Assembly (NCBI RefSeq): GCF_029675105.1 | Contig: NZ_JAQQFV010000008.1 | Coordinates: forward strand, 331,975-395,974 | Reading direction: 5' to 3' | From: Nocardia anocheti | GTDB lineage: Bacteria > Actinomycetota > Actinomycetes > Mycobacteriales > Mycobacteriaceae | DNA length: 64,000 bases | Translations under genes and position numbers: made by a program | The notes under the pieces: generated by a model | Seen by the model: the letters and a program-made list of their open reading frames with translations, nothing else | The model's database searches: none | Told to the model about the DNA's origin: nothing | Shown here: positions 9,262-18,473 of the stretch, piece after piece | Numbering within the stretch: position 1 is the first letter of the stretch | How the letters are laid out: each line of letters opens with the position of its first letter

Positions 9262-10218
9262 TCAGCCCAGATCGCGCAGGGCGCGGGCCGAGAAGGTGTG
9301 GTCGGCGGGGCGCTCTGCGAAGTAGCCACCCAGGGTGGCGGCCAGATCGGCCTCGGACCACTCGACGCCCTCGGCGTCGAAGCGCTGCTCGACGGTCGGA
9401 GCGGCCATCAGGGCCACCATCGGGCCGTAGACCACGAAGACCTGCCCGTTGACCGCGTCGGCCGCGGGCGAGGCGAGGTAGGCGACGAGCTTGGCCACGT
9501 GTTCCGGCGCCAGCGGGTCGACCGCGCCCTCGGGCGCGGACTCGAAGACCGCTTCGGTCATCGCCGTCCTGGCCCGGGGGCAGATGGCATTGGCGCGCAC
9601 GCCGTAGCGCGCGAGACCGCGCGCCGCGGTGAGCGTGAGCGCGGTGATGCCCGCCTTGGCCGCGCCATAGTTGGCCTGCCCCTCCGGACCGAGCAGACCC
9701 GCCTCGGAGGAGGTGTTGACCAGCCGACCGTAGACCGGGGCGCCCGCCGCCTTGGAGGCCGCGCGCCAGTAGGCACCGGCATTGCGCGAGAGCAGGAAGT
9801 GGCCGCGTAGATGCACCGCGATCACCGCGTCCCAGTCCTCGTCGGACATGTTGAACAGCATGCGGTCGCGGGTGATGCCCGCGTTGTTCACCACGATGTC
9901 GATGCCGCCCAGGGATTCCTGCGCGGTCGCGATCAGCGCGTCGGCCGTGGACCGCTCGGCGATCGAGCCGCCGACGAACTCGGCCTTGCCGCCGAGCTCG
10001 CGGATCGTGGCGATGGTCTCGGCGGCGGCGTCCTCGGTGAGGTCGTTGACGACCACCGCCGCGCCCGCCGCGGCCAGCGCGAGGGCTTCGGCCCGGCCGA
10101 GACCGGCCCCGGCCCCGGTCACGATGGCGACCCGGCCCTCCAGTGAAGTCTGCTTGGCCTGCTCCGGGACCTGAAAGTCCGAGATTCCCTGCCTCACGGC
10201 AGAGGGTTCCTGTTTCAT
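9262..10218 (-). CDS. hsd4A: Hsd4A, 17-beta-hydroxysteroid / 3-hydroxyacyl-CoA dehydrogenase
   Basis: 318 residues, short-chain dehydrogenase. It shows the NAD-binding TGAGAGLG motif (34-41), NNAG (111-114), Ser170/171, and YGAAK with catalytic Tyr184 and Lys188. It corresponds to Rv3502c, which lies between yrbE4A and the ferredoxin in M. tuberculosis and oxidises the hydroxyacyl-CoA formed in sterol side-chain beta-oxidation. A 27-residue hydrophilic N-terminus precedes the Rossmann fold. The ATG at 10218 has a GGAAGG ribosome site. The stop of a TnpB gene lies only 19 bases upstream, so its natural promoter region has been displaced to about 11487. Confidence 0.9.
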   Translation of the reverse strand: MKQEPSAVRQGISDFQVPEQAKQTSLEGRVAIVTGAGAGLGRAEALALAAAGAAVVVNDLTEDAAAETIATIRELGGKAEFVGGSIAERSTADALIATAQESLGGIDIVVNNAGITRDRMLFNMSDEDWDAVIAVHLRGHFLLSRNAGAYWRAASKAAGAPVYGRLVNTSSEAGLLGPEGQANYGAAKAGITALTLTAARGLARYGVRANAICPRARTAMTEAVFESAPEGAVDPLAPEHVAKLVAYLASPAADAVNGQVFVVYGPMVALMAAPTVEQRFDAEGVEWSEADLAATLGGYFAERPADHTFSARALRDLG

Positions 10219-10232
10219 CGACAGCTGCCTTC

Positions 10233-10249
10233 CCGCATCAACTGCGGGA
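10233..10249 (-). repeat. Right-end hairpin of the TnpB element
   Basis: Perfect 6-bp inverted repeat CCCGCA/TGCGGG with a 5-base loop, overlapping the last codons and stop of tnpB. In this superfamily such a subterminal hairpin is part of the omega (right-end) guide RNA scaffold. The guide would be copied from the DNA just beyond the right end, here the hsd4A leader and start. Confidence 0.5.
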
Positions 10250-11380
10250 CGGTCTCACACCATCTCCGCAGGCTAAGACCGCCAGCCCGGCGGCCTGTAT
10301 GTTCTTGGCGGCGTTCACATCCCGATCGTGGGACACGCCGCACAGACAGGTCCATTCCCGAACCTGCAACGGCATCGAATCGTTGATCCGACCGCACGCC
10401 GAGCACGTCTTGCTCGACGGATAGAACCGGTCGACCGCCACTACGGTGCGCCCGTACCAGCCAGCCTTGTACTCCAGCATCGACCGGAACTCCGACCACG
10501 ACGCGTCCGAGATCGCCCTCGCCAGGCTGTGGTTGCGGACCATGTTCCGCACGCTCAAGTCCTCGATGGCGATCACTTGGTTCTCGCGTACCAACCGAGT
10601 CGAGAGCTTGTGCAGATGATCGCGACGACGATCCGCGATCCGCGCATGAATGTGGGCGACCTTCGCTCGAGCCTTCGCCCGATTCGCCGAGCCCTTTTGC
10701 TTCTTCGCCAACACCCGCTGAGCCTTGGCGAGGCGGGCTCGATCCTTCTTCTCGAACCGAGGATTGGATACCTTCTCCCCTGTCGAGAATGCGTACAGCG
10801 ACGTGATTCCCGCGTCCAGACCCAGCGTCGCATTCGACTTCGCGAGCTCGGGAATCGCCTCCTCCACGAGGATGGTGATGTGGTACCGGTTTGCCGAGTC
10901 CTTCGACACTGTCACCTGAGACGGCACCGCGCCCAAGGGCAGCGGACGCGACCAGCGAATATCCAACGATTCGGCCTGTTTGGCTAGCTTGATCCGGCCG
11001 CCCCGGAACGTGAAACAGTTCGAGAAATAGGTCGCCGAGTCTTTCGACCTGCCCTTCTTCTTGAACTTTGGGTACCCGGCCCGCTTGCGCCAGAAGTTGT
11101 CGTAGGCGCCTTGCAGATTCTGCAGCGCCACCTGCAGTGGCCCCTTCGATGGCTCGGTGAGCCACGCGGTGTCGGGGTCTTGCTTCCATCCAGTGAGCAT
11201 CTTGCTCGTATCGGCGTAGTTGACGCGTCGTTGCTCCTGCGTCCACGCGCGAGAGCGTTCCGCGAGCGCTCGGTTGTAGACGTAGCGGACGCAGCCGAAG
11301 GTGCGAGCGAGCTGCTCCGCTTGCTCGCTCGTTGGATAGAAGCGGTACTTGTACGCCCGCTTCACCACCTTCGATGGCAC
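10238..11380 (-). CDS. tnpB: TnpB, RNA-guided nuclease of an IS200/IS605-type element
   Basis: 380 residues from a GTG start (PSKVVKRAYKYRFYPT). It has the OrfB N-terminal helix-turn-helix, then the split RuvC domain with Asp189 (LGLDAG), Glu273 (AIEDLSV) and Asp354 (HDRDVNAAKN). The zinc ribbon ligands are Cys326, Cys329, Cys345 and Cys347. All catalytic residues and full length are present, so it looks active. TnpB cuts DNA specified by an omega RNA made from the element's right end and preserves the element at its donor site. No tnpA is adjacent, so movement would need a transposase in trans. Confidence 0.92.
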   Translation of the reverse strand: MPSKVVKRAYKYRFYPTSEQAEQLARTFGCVRYVYNRALAERSRAWTQEQRRVNYADTSKMLTGWKQDPDTAWLTEPSKGPLQVALQNLQGAYDNFWRKRAGYPKFKKKGRSKDSATYFSNCFTFRGGRIKLAKQAESLDIRWSRPLPLGAVPSQVTVSKDSANRYHITILVEEAIPELAKSNATLGLDAGITSLYAFSTGEKVSNPRFEKKDRARLAKAQRVLAKKQKGSANRAKARAKVAHIHARIADRRRDHLHKLSTRLVRENQVIAIEDLSVRNMVRNHSLARAISDASWSEFRSMLEYKAGWYGRTVVAVDRFYPSSKTCSACGRINDSMPLQVREWTCLCGVSHDRDVNAAKNIQAAGLAVLACGDGVRPSRS

Positions 11381-11389
11381 GAGTGAGAT

Positions 11390-11406
11390 AATAGCCCATT
11401 ACTATT
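11390..11406 (-). repeat. Left-end hairpin of the TnpB element
   Basis: AATAG and CTATT form a 5-bp stem around a 7-base loop just upstream of the tnpB GTG start. Imperfect subterminal palindromes are the ends recognised by TnpA in IS200/IS605 elements. The stem is short, so the assignment is tentative. Confidence 0.4.
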
Positions 11407-11486
11407 TCACCCACGTGATGCCGTCCCCGCCGTGAACAGCCGCGGCTGCTGACGACGATCTTCGATCACTCCCACCGGGCCGACTT

Positions 11487-11500
11487 TAGAACGTGTTTCA
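11487..11500 (-). promoter_or_regulatory. KstR box, displaced promoter of hsd4A
   Basis: TAGAACGTGTTTCA fits TnnAACnnGTTnnA perfectly. It lies 18 bases beyond the fdxD stop, and the next gene reading away on the minus strand is tnpB and then hsd4A. It most likely was the hsd4A promoter operator before the TnpB element inserted. It is now about 1.27 kb from hsd4A. Confidence 0.8.
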
Positions 11501-11518
11501 CTATCCGACAAGAGGTGA

Positions 11519-11707
11519 TCACGCCAGCCTCAGCGCAGCTTTGGGGCACTGCGCCACCGCCTCCTCCACGTCGGCGACGCGATCGTCGGCGACATCGCCC
11601 TCGAGCACGTGCAGGTTGTCGTCGTCATCGAGTTCAAACATGTCAGGGGCGATTCCGACGCAGACGCCGTTCGCTTCGCACCGGTCGAAATCGACGATGA
11701 TCTTCAT
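11519..11707 (-). CDS. fdxD: FdxD, [3Fe-4S]-type ferredoxin
   Basis: 62 residues from ATG at 11707. Cys10, Asn13 and Cys16 (CEANGVC) followed by Cys54-Pro55 (QCPKAAL) are the ligand pattern of single-cluster actinobacterial ferredoxins that serve P450s and oxygenases. The rest is acidic, as usual for electron carriers. It is the counterpart of Rv3503c, next to fadE26 in M. tuberculosis, and is divergent from fadE26 with a shared KstR palindrome. Its redox partner is not proven; Cyp125 is an attractive candidate by co-regulation. Confidence 0.9.
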   Translation of the reverse strand: MKIIVDFDRCEANGVCVGIAPDMFELDDDDNLHVLEGDVADDRVADVEEAVAQCPKAALRLA

Positions 11708-11792
11708 GAGAGCTTCCTTCCACGCGGTCTCGGCGACACTAACCCAGACAGTGGGCCCCGCGGAGCGGAACGGCCGCCGAATCACTGTCAAT

Positions 11793-11810
11793 ACTGGAAC
11801 ATGTTCCAGT
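11793..11810. promoter_or_regulatory. KstR box, perfect 18-bp palindrome between fdxD and fadE26
   Basis: ACTGGAACATGTTCCAGT reads identically on both strands and contains the KstR core AACnnGTT. It lies 86 bases upstream of each divergent gene start, so one operator probably controls both directions. Confidence 0.85.
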
Positions 11811-11895
11811 TGGTATGCAATGATCGGTTTCGGCGGGGCTCATCCCCTGCGTCCCGCCACCCACTGTTTGGCCGCGAGAGACCGAGGTAGCAAGC

Positions 11896-13089
11896 ATGCG
11901 CGTCGCGTATACGCCGCAGCAGGAAGAACTCCGCGCCGAGCTGCGCGAGTATTTCGGCACGCTGATGACGCCCGAACGCCGCAAGGCGCTGAGCTCACAG
12001 ACCGGCGAATACGGCGAGGGCGATGTCTACCGCGAGGTCGTACGGCAGATGGGCCGCGACGGCTGGCTCACGCTGAGCTGGCCCGAGGAGTACGGCGGCC
12101 AGGACCGCACCACGATGGATCAGCTGATCTTCGTCGAGGAAGCCGCCATCGCCGGTGCCCCGGTCCCGTTCCTCACCCTGAACTCGGTCGCGCCGACGAT
12201 CATGCAGTACGGCACCGAGGAGCAGAAGAAGTTCTTCCTGCCCAAGATCGCCTCGGGTGAGCTGCATTTCGCCATCGGCTACTCCGAGCCGGGCGCGGGC
12301 ACCGACCTGGCCTCGCTGCGCACCTCGGCCGTGCGCGACGGCGACGACTTCGTGATCAACGGCCAGAAGATGTGGACCAGCCTCATCGCCTACGCCGACT
12401 ACATCTGGCTGGCCGTGCGCACCGACCCCTCGGCCAAGAAGCACAAGGGCATCACGATGTTCATCGTGCCCACCGACACCGAGGGCTTCTCCTGGACCCC
12501 CGTGCACACCATGGCCGGGCCCGACACCTCCGCCACCTACTACCAGGACGTGCGGGTGCCCGCCTCGGCGATGGTCGGCCCGGAGAACGGCGGCTGGTCG
12601 CTGATCACCAACCAGCTCAACCACGAGCGCGTGGCGCTCACCTCGGCCGGACCGCTCTCGCTGGCGGTGAACCAGACCGTGGACTGGGCCAAGCAGACCA
12701 CCCTGGCCGACGGCACGCGCGTCATCGACCAGGAATGGGTGCGGCTGAACCTGGCCCGCGTCTACGCCAAGGTCGAATACCTCAAGCTGCTGAACTGGGA
12801 GATCGCCAGCCGTGCCGACCAGGGCGGCGAGGCGGCCCCCAAGCCGTGGGACGCCTCGGCCTGCAAGATCTACGGCACCGAGCTGTCCACCGAGGCCTAC
12901 CGCCTGCTCATGGAGGTCGTCGGCGCGCACGGCTATCTGCGTCAGGACTCCCCCGGCGCGGCGATGCTGGGCAGGCTCGAGCGGATGCACCGGGCCGCGC
13001 TGATCCTCACCTTCGGCGGCGGCACCAACGAGGTGCAACGCGACATCATCGCCATGACCGCCCTGCGCCAGCCCGCCGCCGCCCGCTGA
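11896..13089 (+). CDS. fadE26: FadE26 (ChsE4), steroid-side-chain acyl-CoA dehydrogenase subunit
   Basis: 397 residues. It begins MRVAYTPQQEELRAELREY like M. tuberculosis FadE26 (Rv3504) and has the acyl-CoA dehydrogenase motifs YSEPGAGTDLASL (about 133-145), INGQKMWTS and the C-terminal GGGTNEVQRDIIAM. In M. tuberculosis FadE26 and FadE27 form an alpha2beta2 flavoenzyme (ChsE4-ChsE5) that dehydrogenates the CoA ester of the C8 cholesterol side chain. fadE27 follows 22 bases downstream. Expression should follow the KstR palindrome upstream. Confidence 0.95.
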   Translation: MRVAYTPQQEELRAELREYFGTLMTPERRKALSSQTGEYGEGDVYREVVRQMGRDGWLTLSWPEEYGGQDRTTMDQLIFVEEAAIAGAPVPFLTLNSVAPTIMQYGTEEQKKFFLPKIASGELHFAIGYSEPGAGTDLASLRTSAVRDGDDFVINGQKMWTSLIAYADYIWLAVRTDPSAKKHKGITMFIVPTDTEGFSWTPVHTMAGPDTSATYYQDVRVPASAMVGPENGGWSLITNQLNHERVALTSAGPLSLAVNQTVDWAKQTTLADGTRVIDQEWVRLNLARVYAKVEYLKLLNWEIASRADQGGEAAPKPWDASACKIYGTELSTEAYRLLMEVVGAHGYLRQDSPGAAMLGRLERMHRAALILTFGGGTNEVQRDIIAMTALRQPAAAR

Positions 13090-13111
13090 TCTCGAAAGCC
13101 GGTACCCCCTC

Positions 13112-14206
13112 ATGGATTTCACCCCCACCGAAGCCCAGCTCGACCTCGCCCGGCTGACCGGCGAGATCTGCGCCAAGCTCGTCACCGCCGACCGCCTGCG
13201 CGAACTCGACACCGCGGGCCGCTTCGACGATCAACTGTGGAAGGCACTCGCCGACGCGGGCGTGCTGGCCGCCGCCCTGCCGGAAGACCTGGGCGGCAGC
13301 GATTTCGGCGCGCTGGAACAGACCGCGATCCTGCGCGAACTCGGCAAGTCCGTGGCCGCCGTGCCGGTGCTGTGGTCGGTCGTGGTGGCCGCCGACGCGC
13401 TGGCCCGCTTCGGTGACGAGGACCAGCGCGCGCTGGCCGCCCGCGCGGGCACCGGCGAGATCGTCCTCACCGCCGCGCTCGCCGAACCGCTGCGCGCCGC
13501 CACCGACGCGCCCGGCCTCGTCGCCACCGAGTCCGACGGCTGGACCGTCACCGGGACCGCGACCACCGTCGCCTTCGCCGACCGCGCCGAACGAATCCTG
13601 GTGCCCGCCACCGTGTCCGGCCGCCCGGCCGTCTTCGTGGTCGATCCCGCGCACGCCTCGGTGACCCGCACCGCCCAGCAGGTCGTCGACCTCGCGCCGG
13701 AATTCCTCGTCGAATTCTCCGAGACCCCCGCCGAACTCCTCGGCACCCTCGACACCGGCGCCGAGATCCTGACCCGACTGCGCGAGCAGGCCTGGCTCGG
13801 CCTGGCCGCCCTGCAACTCGGCACCCTCGAACGGGCACTCGAGCTGACCGCCGAACACACCCGCACCCGCGAACAGTTCGGCAAGCCGCTCGGCGCGTTC
13901 CAGGCTGTCGCCCAGCGTCTTTCCGACGCCTACATCGACATCAACGGCCTGCGTCTGGCCGTCACCCAGGCCGCCTGGCGCGTCACCGAGGGTCTCCCGG
14001 CCACCGAGTCCGTCCACATCGCCAAGTTCTGGGCCGCCGAAGCGGGCCACAAGGTCGCCCACACCGTCATCCACATCCACGGCGGCCTCGGCATCGACCG
14101 CGACCACATCGTCCACAACTACTTCACCGCCGCCAAACACCACGAATTCGCCCTCGGTGGCGCCACACCCCACCTCCTCGCCCTGGGCGCGGAACTGGCG
14201 CGCTGA
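13112..14206 (+). CDS. fadE27: FadE27 (ChsE5), partner subunit of the steroid acyl-CoA dehydrogenase
   Basis: 364 residues. It is an acyl-CoA dehydrogenase of the shorter, divergent type found in heteromeric steroid enzymes: recognisable N-terminal helical domain, RTREQFGKPLGAFQAVAQRL (about 250-270), and HGGLGIDRDH, but no GGTNEIQ signature at the C-terminus. It pairs with FadE26 upstream. In M. tuberculosis the next gene is fadD17; here a toxin-antitoxin pair follows on the opposite strand. Confidence 0.94.
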   Translation: MDFTPTEAQLDLARLTGEICAKLVTADRLRELDTAGRFDDQLWKALADAGVLAAALPEDLGGSDFGALEQTAILRELGKSVAAVPVLWSVVVAADALARFGDEDQRALAARAGTGEIVLTAALAEPLRAATDAPGLVATESDGWTVTGTATTVAFADRAERILVPATVSGRPAVFVVDPAHASVTRTAQQVVDLAPEFLVEFSETPAELLGTLDTGAEILTRLREQAWLGLAALQLGTLERALELTAEHTRTREQFGKPLGAFQAVAQRLSDAYIDINGLRLAVTQAAWRVTEGLPATESVHIAKFWAAEAGHKVAHTVIHIHGGLGIDRDHIVHNYFTAAKHHEFALGGATPHLLALGAELAR

Positions 14207-14237
14207 GCCGGAGCGCGCCGCAGACGGAGCCGCTCTG

Positions 14238-14606
14238 TCACCGCGCGAAGCGGACGAGTTCCTTCGCGATCGACGGGACGTCGAGATTTCCCTGACAGAC
14301 ACCGAGGACGAACGCCTCCGCCGAGTCGACATCAAACGTCTCGTCGAGTGGGGCACCATTGAGGTGCAGGAACACCCACGTCGCATACCAGGCCAGTCGC
14401 TTGTTGCCGTCGATCAGACCGTGATTACGTGCGAGCGATTCCATCAGCGCGGCGGCCTTCTGCCACAGATCCGGGTAGGCGTCCTGGCCGAACACACTCG
14501 ACTGCGGCCGCGCCAGCGCCGAATCGAGCAGACCGTAGTCACGAACATCCGGGGTACCGAGCCGCCCGGCCAGGCTCAGCAGCTCCGACAATGTCAGATA
14601 CTGCAT
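14238..14606 (-). CDS. doc: Doc-like Fic-domain toxin
   Basis: 122 residues, the usual length for Doc. The Fic/Doc motif is H62-GLID-GNKR (62-70). Doc toxins phosphorylate elongation factor Tu and stop translation. The start overlaps the stop of the upstream RHH gene (TGATG), the typical antitoxin-first arrangement. Its stop faces the fadE27 stop 31 bases away. It sits where fadD17 lies in M. tuberculosis, which suggests acquisition in this lineage. Confidence 0.88.
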   Translation of the reverse strand: MQYLTLSELLSLAGRLGTPDVRDYGLLDSALARPQSSVFGQDAYPDLWQKAAALMESLARNHGLIDGNKRLAWYATWVFLHLNGAPLDETFDVDSAEAFVLGVCQGNLDVPSIAKELVRFAR

Positions 14607-14803
14607 CAGGCAAGCCGTCTGTTCAGCTCTTCGCTGACCTTCAGGACGTGGTCGGCGGCCTCGTTGAACAGCCGGGCGCGCTCGTTGATCGCCGCGACGA
14701 CCGCATCGTGCGCGAACTGCTGCATACTCCGCCCTTCAGCCTCGGCGCGCTGCCGGAGCGCGTCCAACTCGTCGTCGGTGAATCGAACATTCAGACCAGC
14801 CAT
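14606..14803 (-). CDS. Ribbon-helix-helix antitoxin of the Doc module
   Basis: 65 residues from the ATG at 14803 (MAGLNVRFTDDELDALRQRA). A short N-terminal beta strand and two helices fit a ribbon-helix-helix DNA-binding domain (about 1-45). The remaining C-terminal helix probably neutralises Doc. Canonical Doc partners are Phd-type, but RHH partners are common in actinobacteria. A longer start at 14836 is possible but less conserved in style. An AT-richer promoter with repeats GGTACCGCGCGGTACC lies just upstream at 14813-14828, a likely autoregulatory operator. Confidence 0.82.
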   Translation of the reverse strand: MAGLNVRFTDDELDALRQRAEAEGRSMQQFAHDAVVAAINERARLFNEAADHVLKVSEELNRRLA

Positions 14804-14812
14804 GGACACGAT

Positions 14813-14828
14813 GGTACCGCGCGGTACC
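14813..14828. promoter_or_regulatory. Palindromic operator candidate of the toxin-antitoxin pair
   Basis: GGTACCGCGCGGTACC is a perfect 16-bp palindrome 9 bases upstream of the antitoxin ATG. RHH antitoxins normally bind such repeats to repress their own operon. Confidence 0.65.
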
Positions 14829-14848
14829 ACGCACAACCAGCGAATTTT

Positions 14849-15430
14849 CTATTCGAGGGTCGAGGTCAGGTATCGCTGGACGGTCGGGGCGATGTCGGCG
14901 ATCAGGTCGTCGGGACGCATCTCGACGACCGGGGGTAGGCGCAGGATGTAGCGGCACAGGGCGATGCCGAGGAGTTGGGTGGCGATGAGGCCCGCTCGGC
15001 GGGGGGCGTCGGTGGGGTCGCCGACGCGCAGGACGGCGGGTAGGACCTGGTCGGCGAAGATGGCGCGGACGCGATCGGCGACGGCCTCGTCGGTGATGGC
15101 CGAGCGCAGCAGGATCAGCAGGACGATGTTGTCGCCGCCCTCCCAGATGGCGAGGAAGCGGCGGACCAGGCGTTCGCCCAGGGTGTCCGGTGGCGCGGTG
15201 GCGAGGTCGGGCAGGTCCAGGTCGATCTGGACGGCCGCGGCGAACAGGCCGTCCTTGCTGCCGAAATAGCGCATCACCATGGAGGGATCGATCTCGGCGT
15301 CGGCGGCGATGGCGCGGATGGTCGCCTTGGCGTAGCCGTCGGCGGCGAAGCGCGCGCGGGCCGCGTCGAGGATGACGGCCTTGGTGGCCTCAGAGCGGCG
15401 GACCGGGGATTTCGACGCGGCGGACTTCAT
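14849..15430 (-). CDS. TetR-family repressor of the adjacent FAD monooxygenase
   Basis: 193 residues. The N-terminal TetR helix-turn-helix is at about residues 18-62 (ATIRAIAADAEIDPSMVMRYFGSKDGLF) and a variable ligand domain follows, with a TetR C-terminal pattern (LIATQLLGIALCRYILRL). It is divergent from the FAD-dependent monooxygenase at 15531. The 100-base gap holds four copies of one palindromic operator, so it very likely represses both genes. The ligand is unknown. Confidence 0.88.
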   Translation of the reverse strand: MKSAASKSPVRRSEATKAVILDAARARFAADGYAKATIRAIAADAEIDPSMVMRYFGSKDGLFAAAVQIDLDLPDLATAPPDTLGERLVRRFLAIWEGGDNIVLLILLRSAITDEAVADRVRAIFADQVLPAVLRVGDPTDAPRRAGLIATQLLGIALCRYILRLPPVVEMRPDDLIADIAPTVQRYLTSTLE

Positions 15431-15518
15431 GCCAACAAGTGTAGGCCAACAACCGTTGACTTACGCCGTCCCGCACGGTTACCGTTATGCCTACAAGCGT
15501 TGGCAAACAAGCGTTGAC
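15431..15518. promoter_or_regulatory. Array of four TetR operators in two tandem pairs
   Basis: Four 16-bp sites share the pattern GCCwACAAsyGTwGrC: 15431-15446 (GCCAACAAGTGTAGGC), 15445-15460 (GCCAACAACCGTTGAC), 15489-15504 (GCCTACAAGCGTTGGC) and 15503-15518 (GCAAACAAGCGTTGAC). Within each pair the copies are offset by exactly 14 bp and overlap by two bases. One pair adjoins the tetR start and the other adjoins the monooxygenase start. Confidence 0.8.
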
Positions 15519-15530
15519 CAGGAGTCGCAG

Positions 15531-16706
15531 ATGTCCGCCACCCAGCTGCCCGCCCACACCTCCGTTGTCGTCGTCGGGGCCGGTCCCGCCGGACTCACCG
15601 CCGCGATCGTGCTCGCGGAGGCGGGGGTCGACCACGTCCTGATCGATCGGCTGGGTGAAGGCGCGAACACCTCGCGTGCCGCCGTGGTGCACGCCCGGAC
15701 GCTCGAGGTTCTCGCGGAGCTGGGACTCGCGGACGAACTCGTCGCGCGGGGTATCGAGGTGCCCACCTTCAAGGTGCACGACGGTCCGAAGACCTTGGCC
15801 ACCATCGGTTTCGGGAACATCGCGTCGGAGTTCCCGTACACGTTGATGATTCCGCAGGACGTCACCGAAGAGGTTCTGCTCGACCGGCTCCACCGCGCGG
15901 GCGGCACGGTCCACCGCCCGGTCACCGTCACCGGACTCACCGAGGAAAACGACCGCGCCACTGTCGAATACACCGCGAGTGGGCACACCGGCACGGTCAG
16001 CGCCGACTACGTGATCGGCGCCGACGGTATGCACAGCGTGGTCCGGGAGCAGGCGGGCATCGGCTTCACCGGCGACACCTACCCCGCCTCGTTCGTGCTG
16101 GCCGATGTGCGCATGAGCTGGCCGACCCCGCGCACCGAAGTCTCCCTGCATCTTTCGCCCGAAGGCGTCACGGTGGTCGCCCCGCTGCCCGACCCGGCGG
16201 GGGAACGCTACCGCGTCGTGGCCACGGTGGACGACGCGCCGGAACACCCGCCGCTCGCCCAGATCCAGACCTTGCTCGACGCGCGCGGTCCCGGCGGGGA
16301 GATCCGCGTCGACGAGGTGCTGTGGAGCTCGCGCTTCCGCGTGCACCACCGCGTCGCCGAGCGTTACCGCGCGGGCCGCGTCCTGCTCGCCGGAGACGCC
16401 GCGCACGTGCACAGCCCGGCGGGCGGCCAGGGCATGAACACCGGCATCCAGGACGCCGCGATGCTCGCCGGTCTGCTCACGAAAGTGGTCGCGGGAGAAC
16501 CGGATTCGCTGCTCGACACCTACGAGACCGTCCGCAGGCCGATCGCCCTGGACGTGGTCGCCTTCACCGACCGCATGACCCGTATGGCCACCCTCCGCTC
16601 GGCCCCGGCCCGCACCGCCCGCAACACCGCCCTGCGTCTGCTCACCCGCATCCCCGCCGTCCGCACCACCCTCGCCACCCGCCTCGCCGAACTCCCCACC
16701 CGCTAG
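15531..16706 (+). CDS. FAD-dependent aromatic-type monooxygenase
   Basis: 391 residues from ATG at 15531. An in-frame extension to 15372 would run through the operators and into tetR. It has the three group A flavin hydroxylase motifs: GxGPAG near 16-21, the DG motif GADGMHSVVRE, and GDAAHVHSPAGGQGMNTG. This family (PheA/TetX/UbiH-like, FAD_binding_3) hydroxylates phenols or polyketides and some members inactivate drugs. Control by a dedicated TetR suggests response to an aromatic compound. The substrate cannot be read from the sequence. Confidence 0.88.
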   Translation: MSATQLPAHTSVVVVGAGPAGLTAAIVLAEAGVDHVLIDRLGEGANTSRAAVVHARTLEVLAELGLADELVARGIEVPTFKVHDGPKTLATIGFGNIASEFPYTLMIPQDVTEEVLLDRLHRAGGTVHRPVTVTGLTEENDRATVEYTASGHTGTVSADYVIGADGMHSVVREQAGIGFTGDTYPASFVLADVRMSWPTPRTEVSLHLSPEGVTVVAPLPDPAGERYRVVATVDDAPEHPPLAQIQTLLDARGPGGEIRVDEVLWSSRFRVHHRVAERYRAGRVLLAGDAAHVHSPAGGQGMNTGIQDAAMLAGLLTKVVAGEPDSLLDTYETVRRPIALDVVAFTDRMTRMATLRSAPARTARNTALRLLTRIPAVRTTLATRLAELPTR

Positions 16707-16742
16707 CCGGGCCACCAGAGGGTGTCCACCTCAGGAACGCGA

Positions 16743-16775
16743 CTCGGCCCGCCCGGGAGTGCCGGGCGGGCCGAG
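16743..16775. terminator. Bidirectional terminator-type hairpin
   Basis: A perfect 14-bp stem (16743-16756 with 16762-16775, 5-base loop) lies between the convergent monooxygenase and fadD19 genes. Confidence 0.8.
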
Positions 16776-16785
16776 GGGTGGGGAA

Positions 16786-18429
<1,644 letters not shown>

Positions 18430-18440
18430 AGTGTCAAAAA

Positions 18441-18454
18441 TAGAACGTGTTACT
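18441..18454. promoter_or_regulatory. KstR box between fadD19 and echA19
   Basis: TAGAACGTGTTACT matches the motif at all but the last base. It is 12 bases from the fadD19 start and 60 from echA19, and should control both. Confidence 0.82.
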
Positions 18455-18473
18455 GTTTCTGACAAGGTTTCGG

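Larger units (their letters stand above)
10222..11440 (-). mobile_element. TnpB-only insertion element (IS200/IS605 superfamily, IS1341 type), ends approximate
   Basis: A lone tnpB gene without tnpA is bounded by hairpins typical of this superfamily. At the right end CCCGCA/TGCGGG pairs at 10233-10238 and 10244-10249, around the tnpB stop. At the left end AATAG/CTATT pairs at 11390-11394 and 11402-11406. These elements do not create target duplications or long inverted repeats, so exact ends cannot be fixed from one sequence. It sits between hsd4A and the KstR box at 11487-11500, an interval that is short in M. tuberculosis. Local base composition is less GC-rich than the flanks. Confidence 0.75.

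Noticed and set aside
10215..11414. 399-codon minus-strand frame overlapping tnpB
   Set aside because: It is a shifted shadow of tnpB. Only the 380-residue frame carries RuvC and zinc-ribbon motifs.
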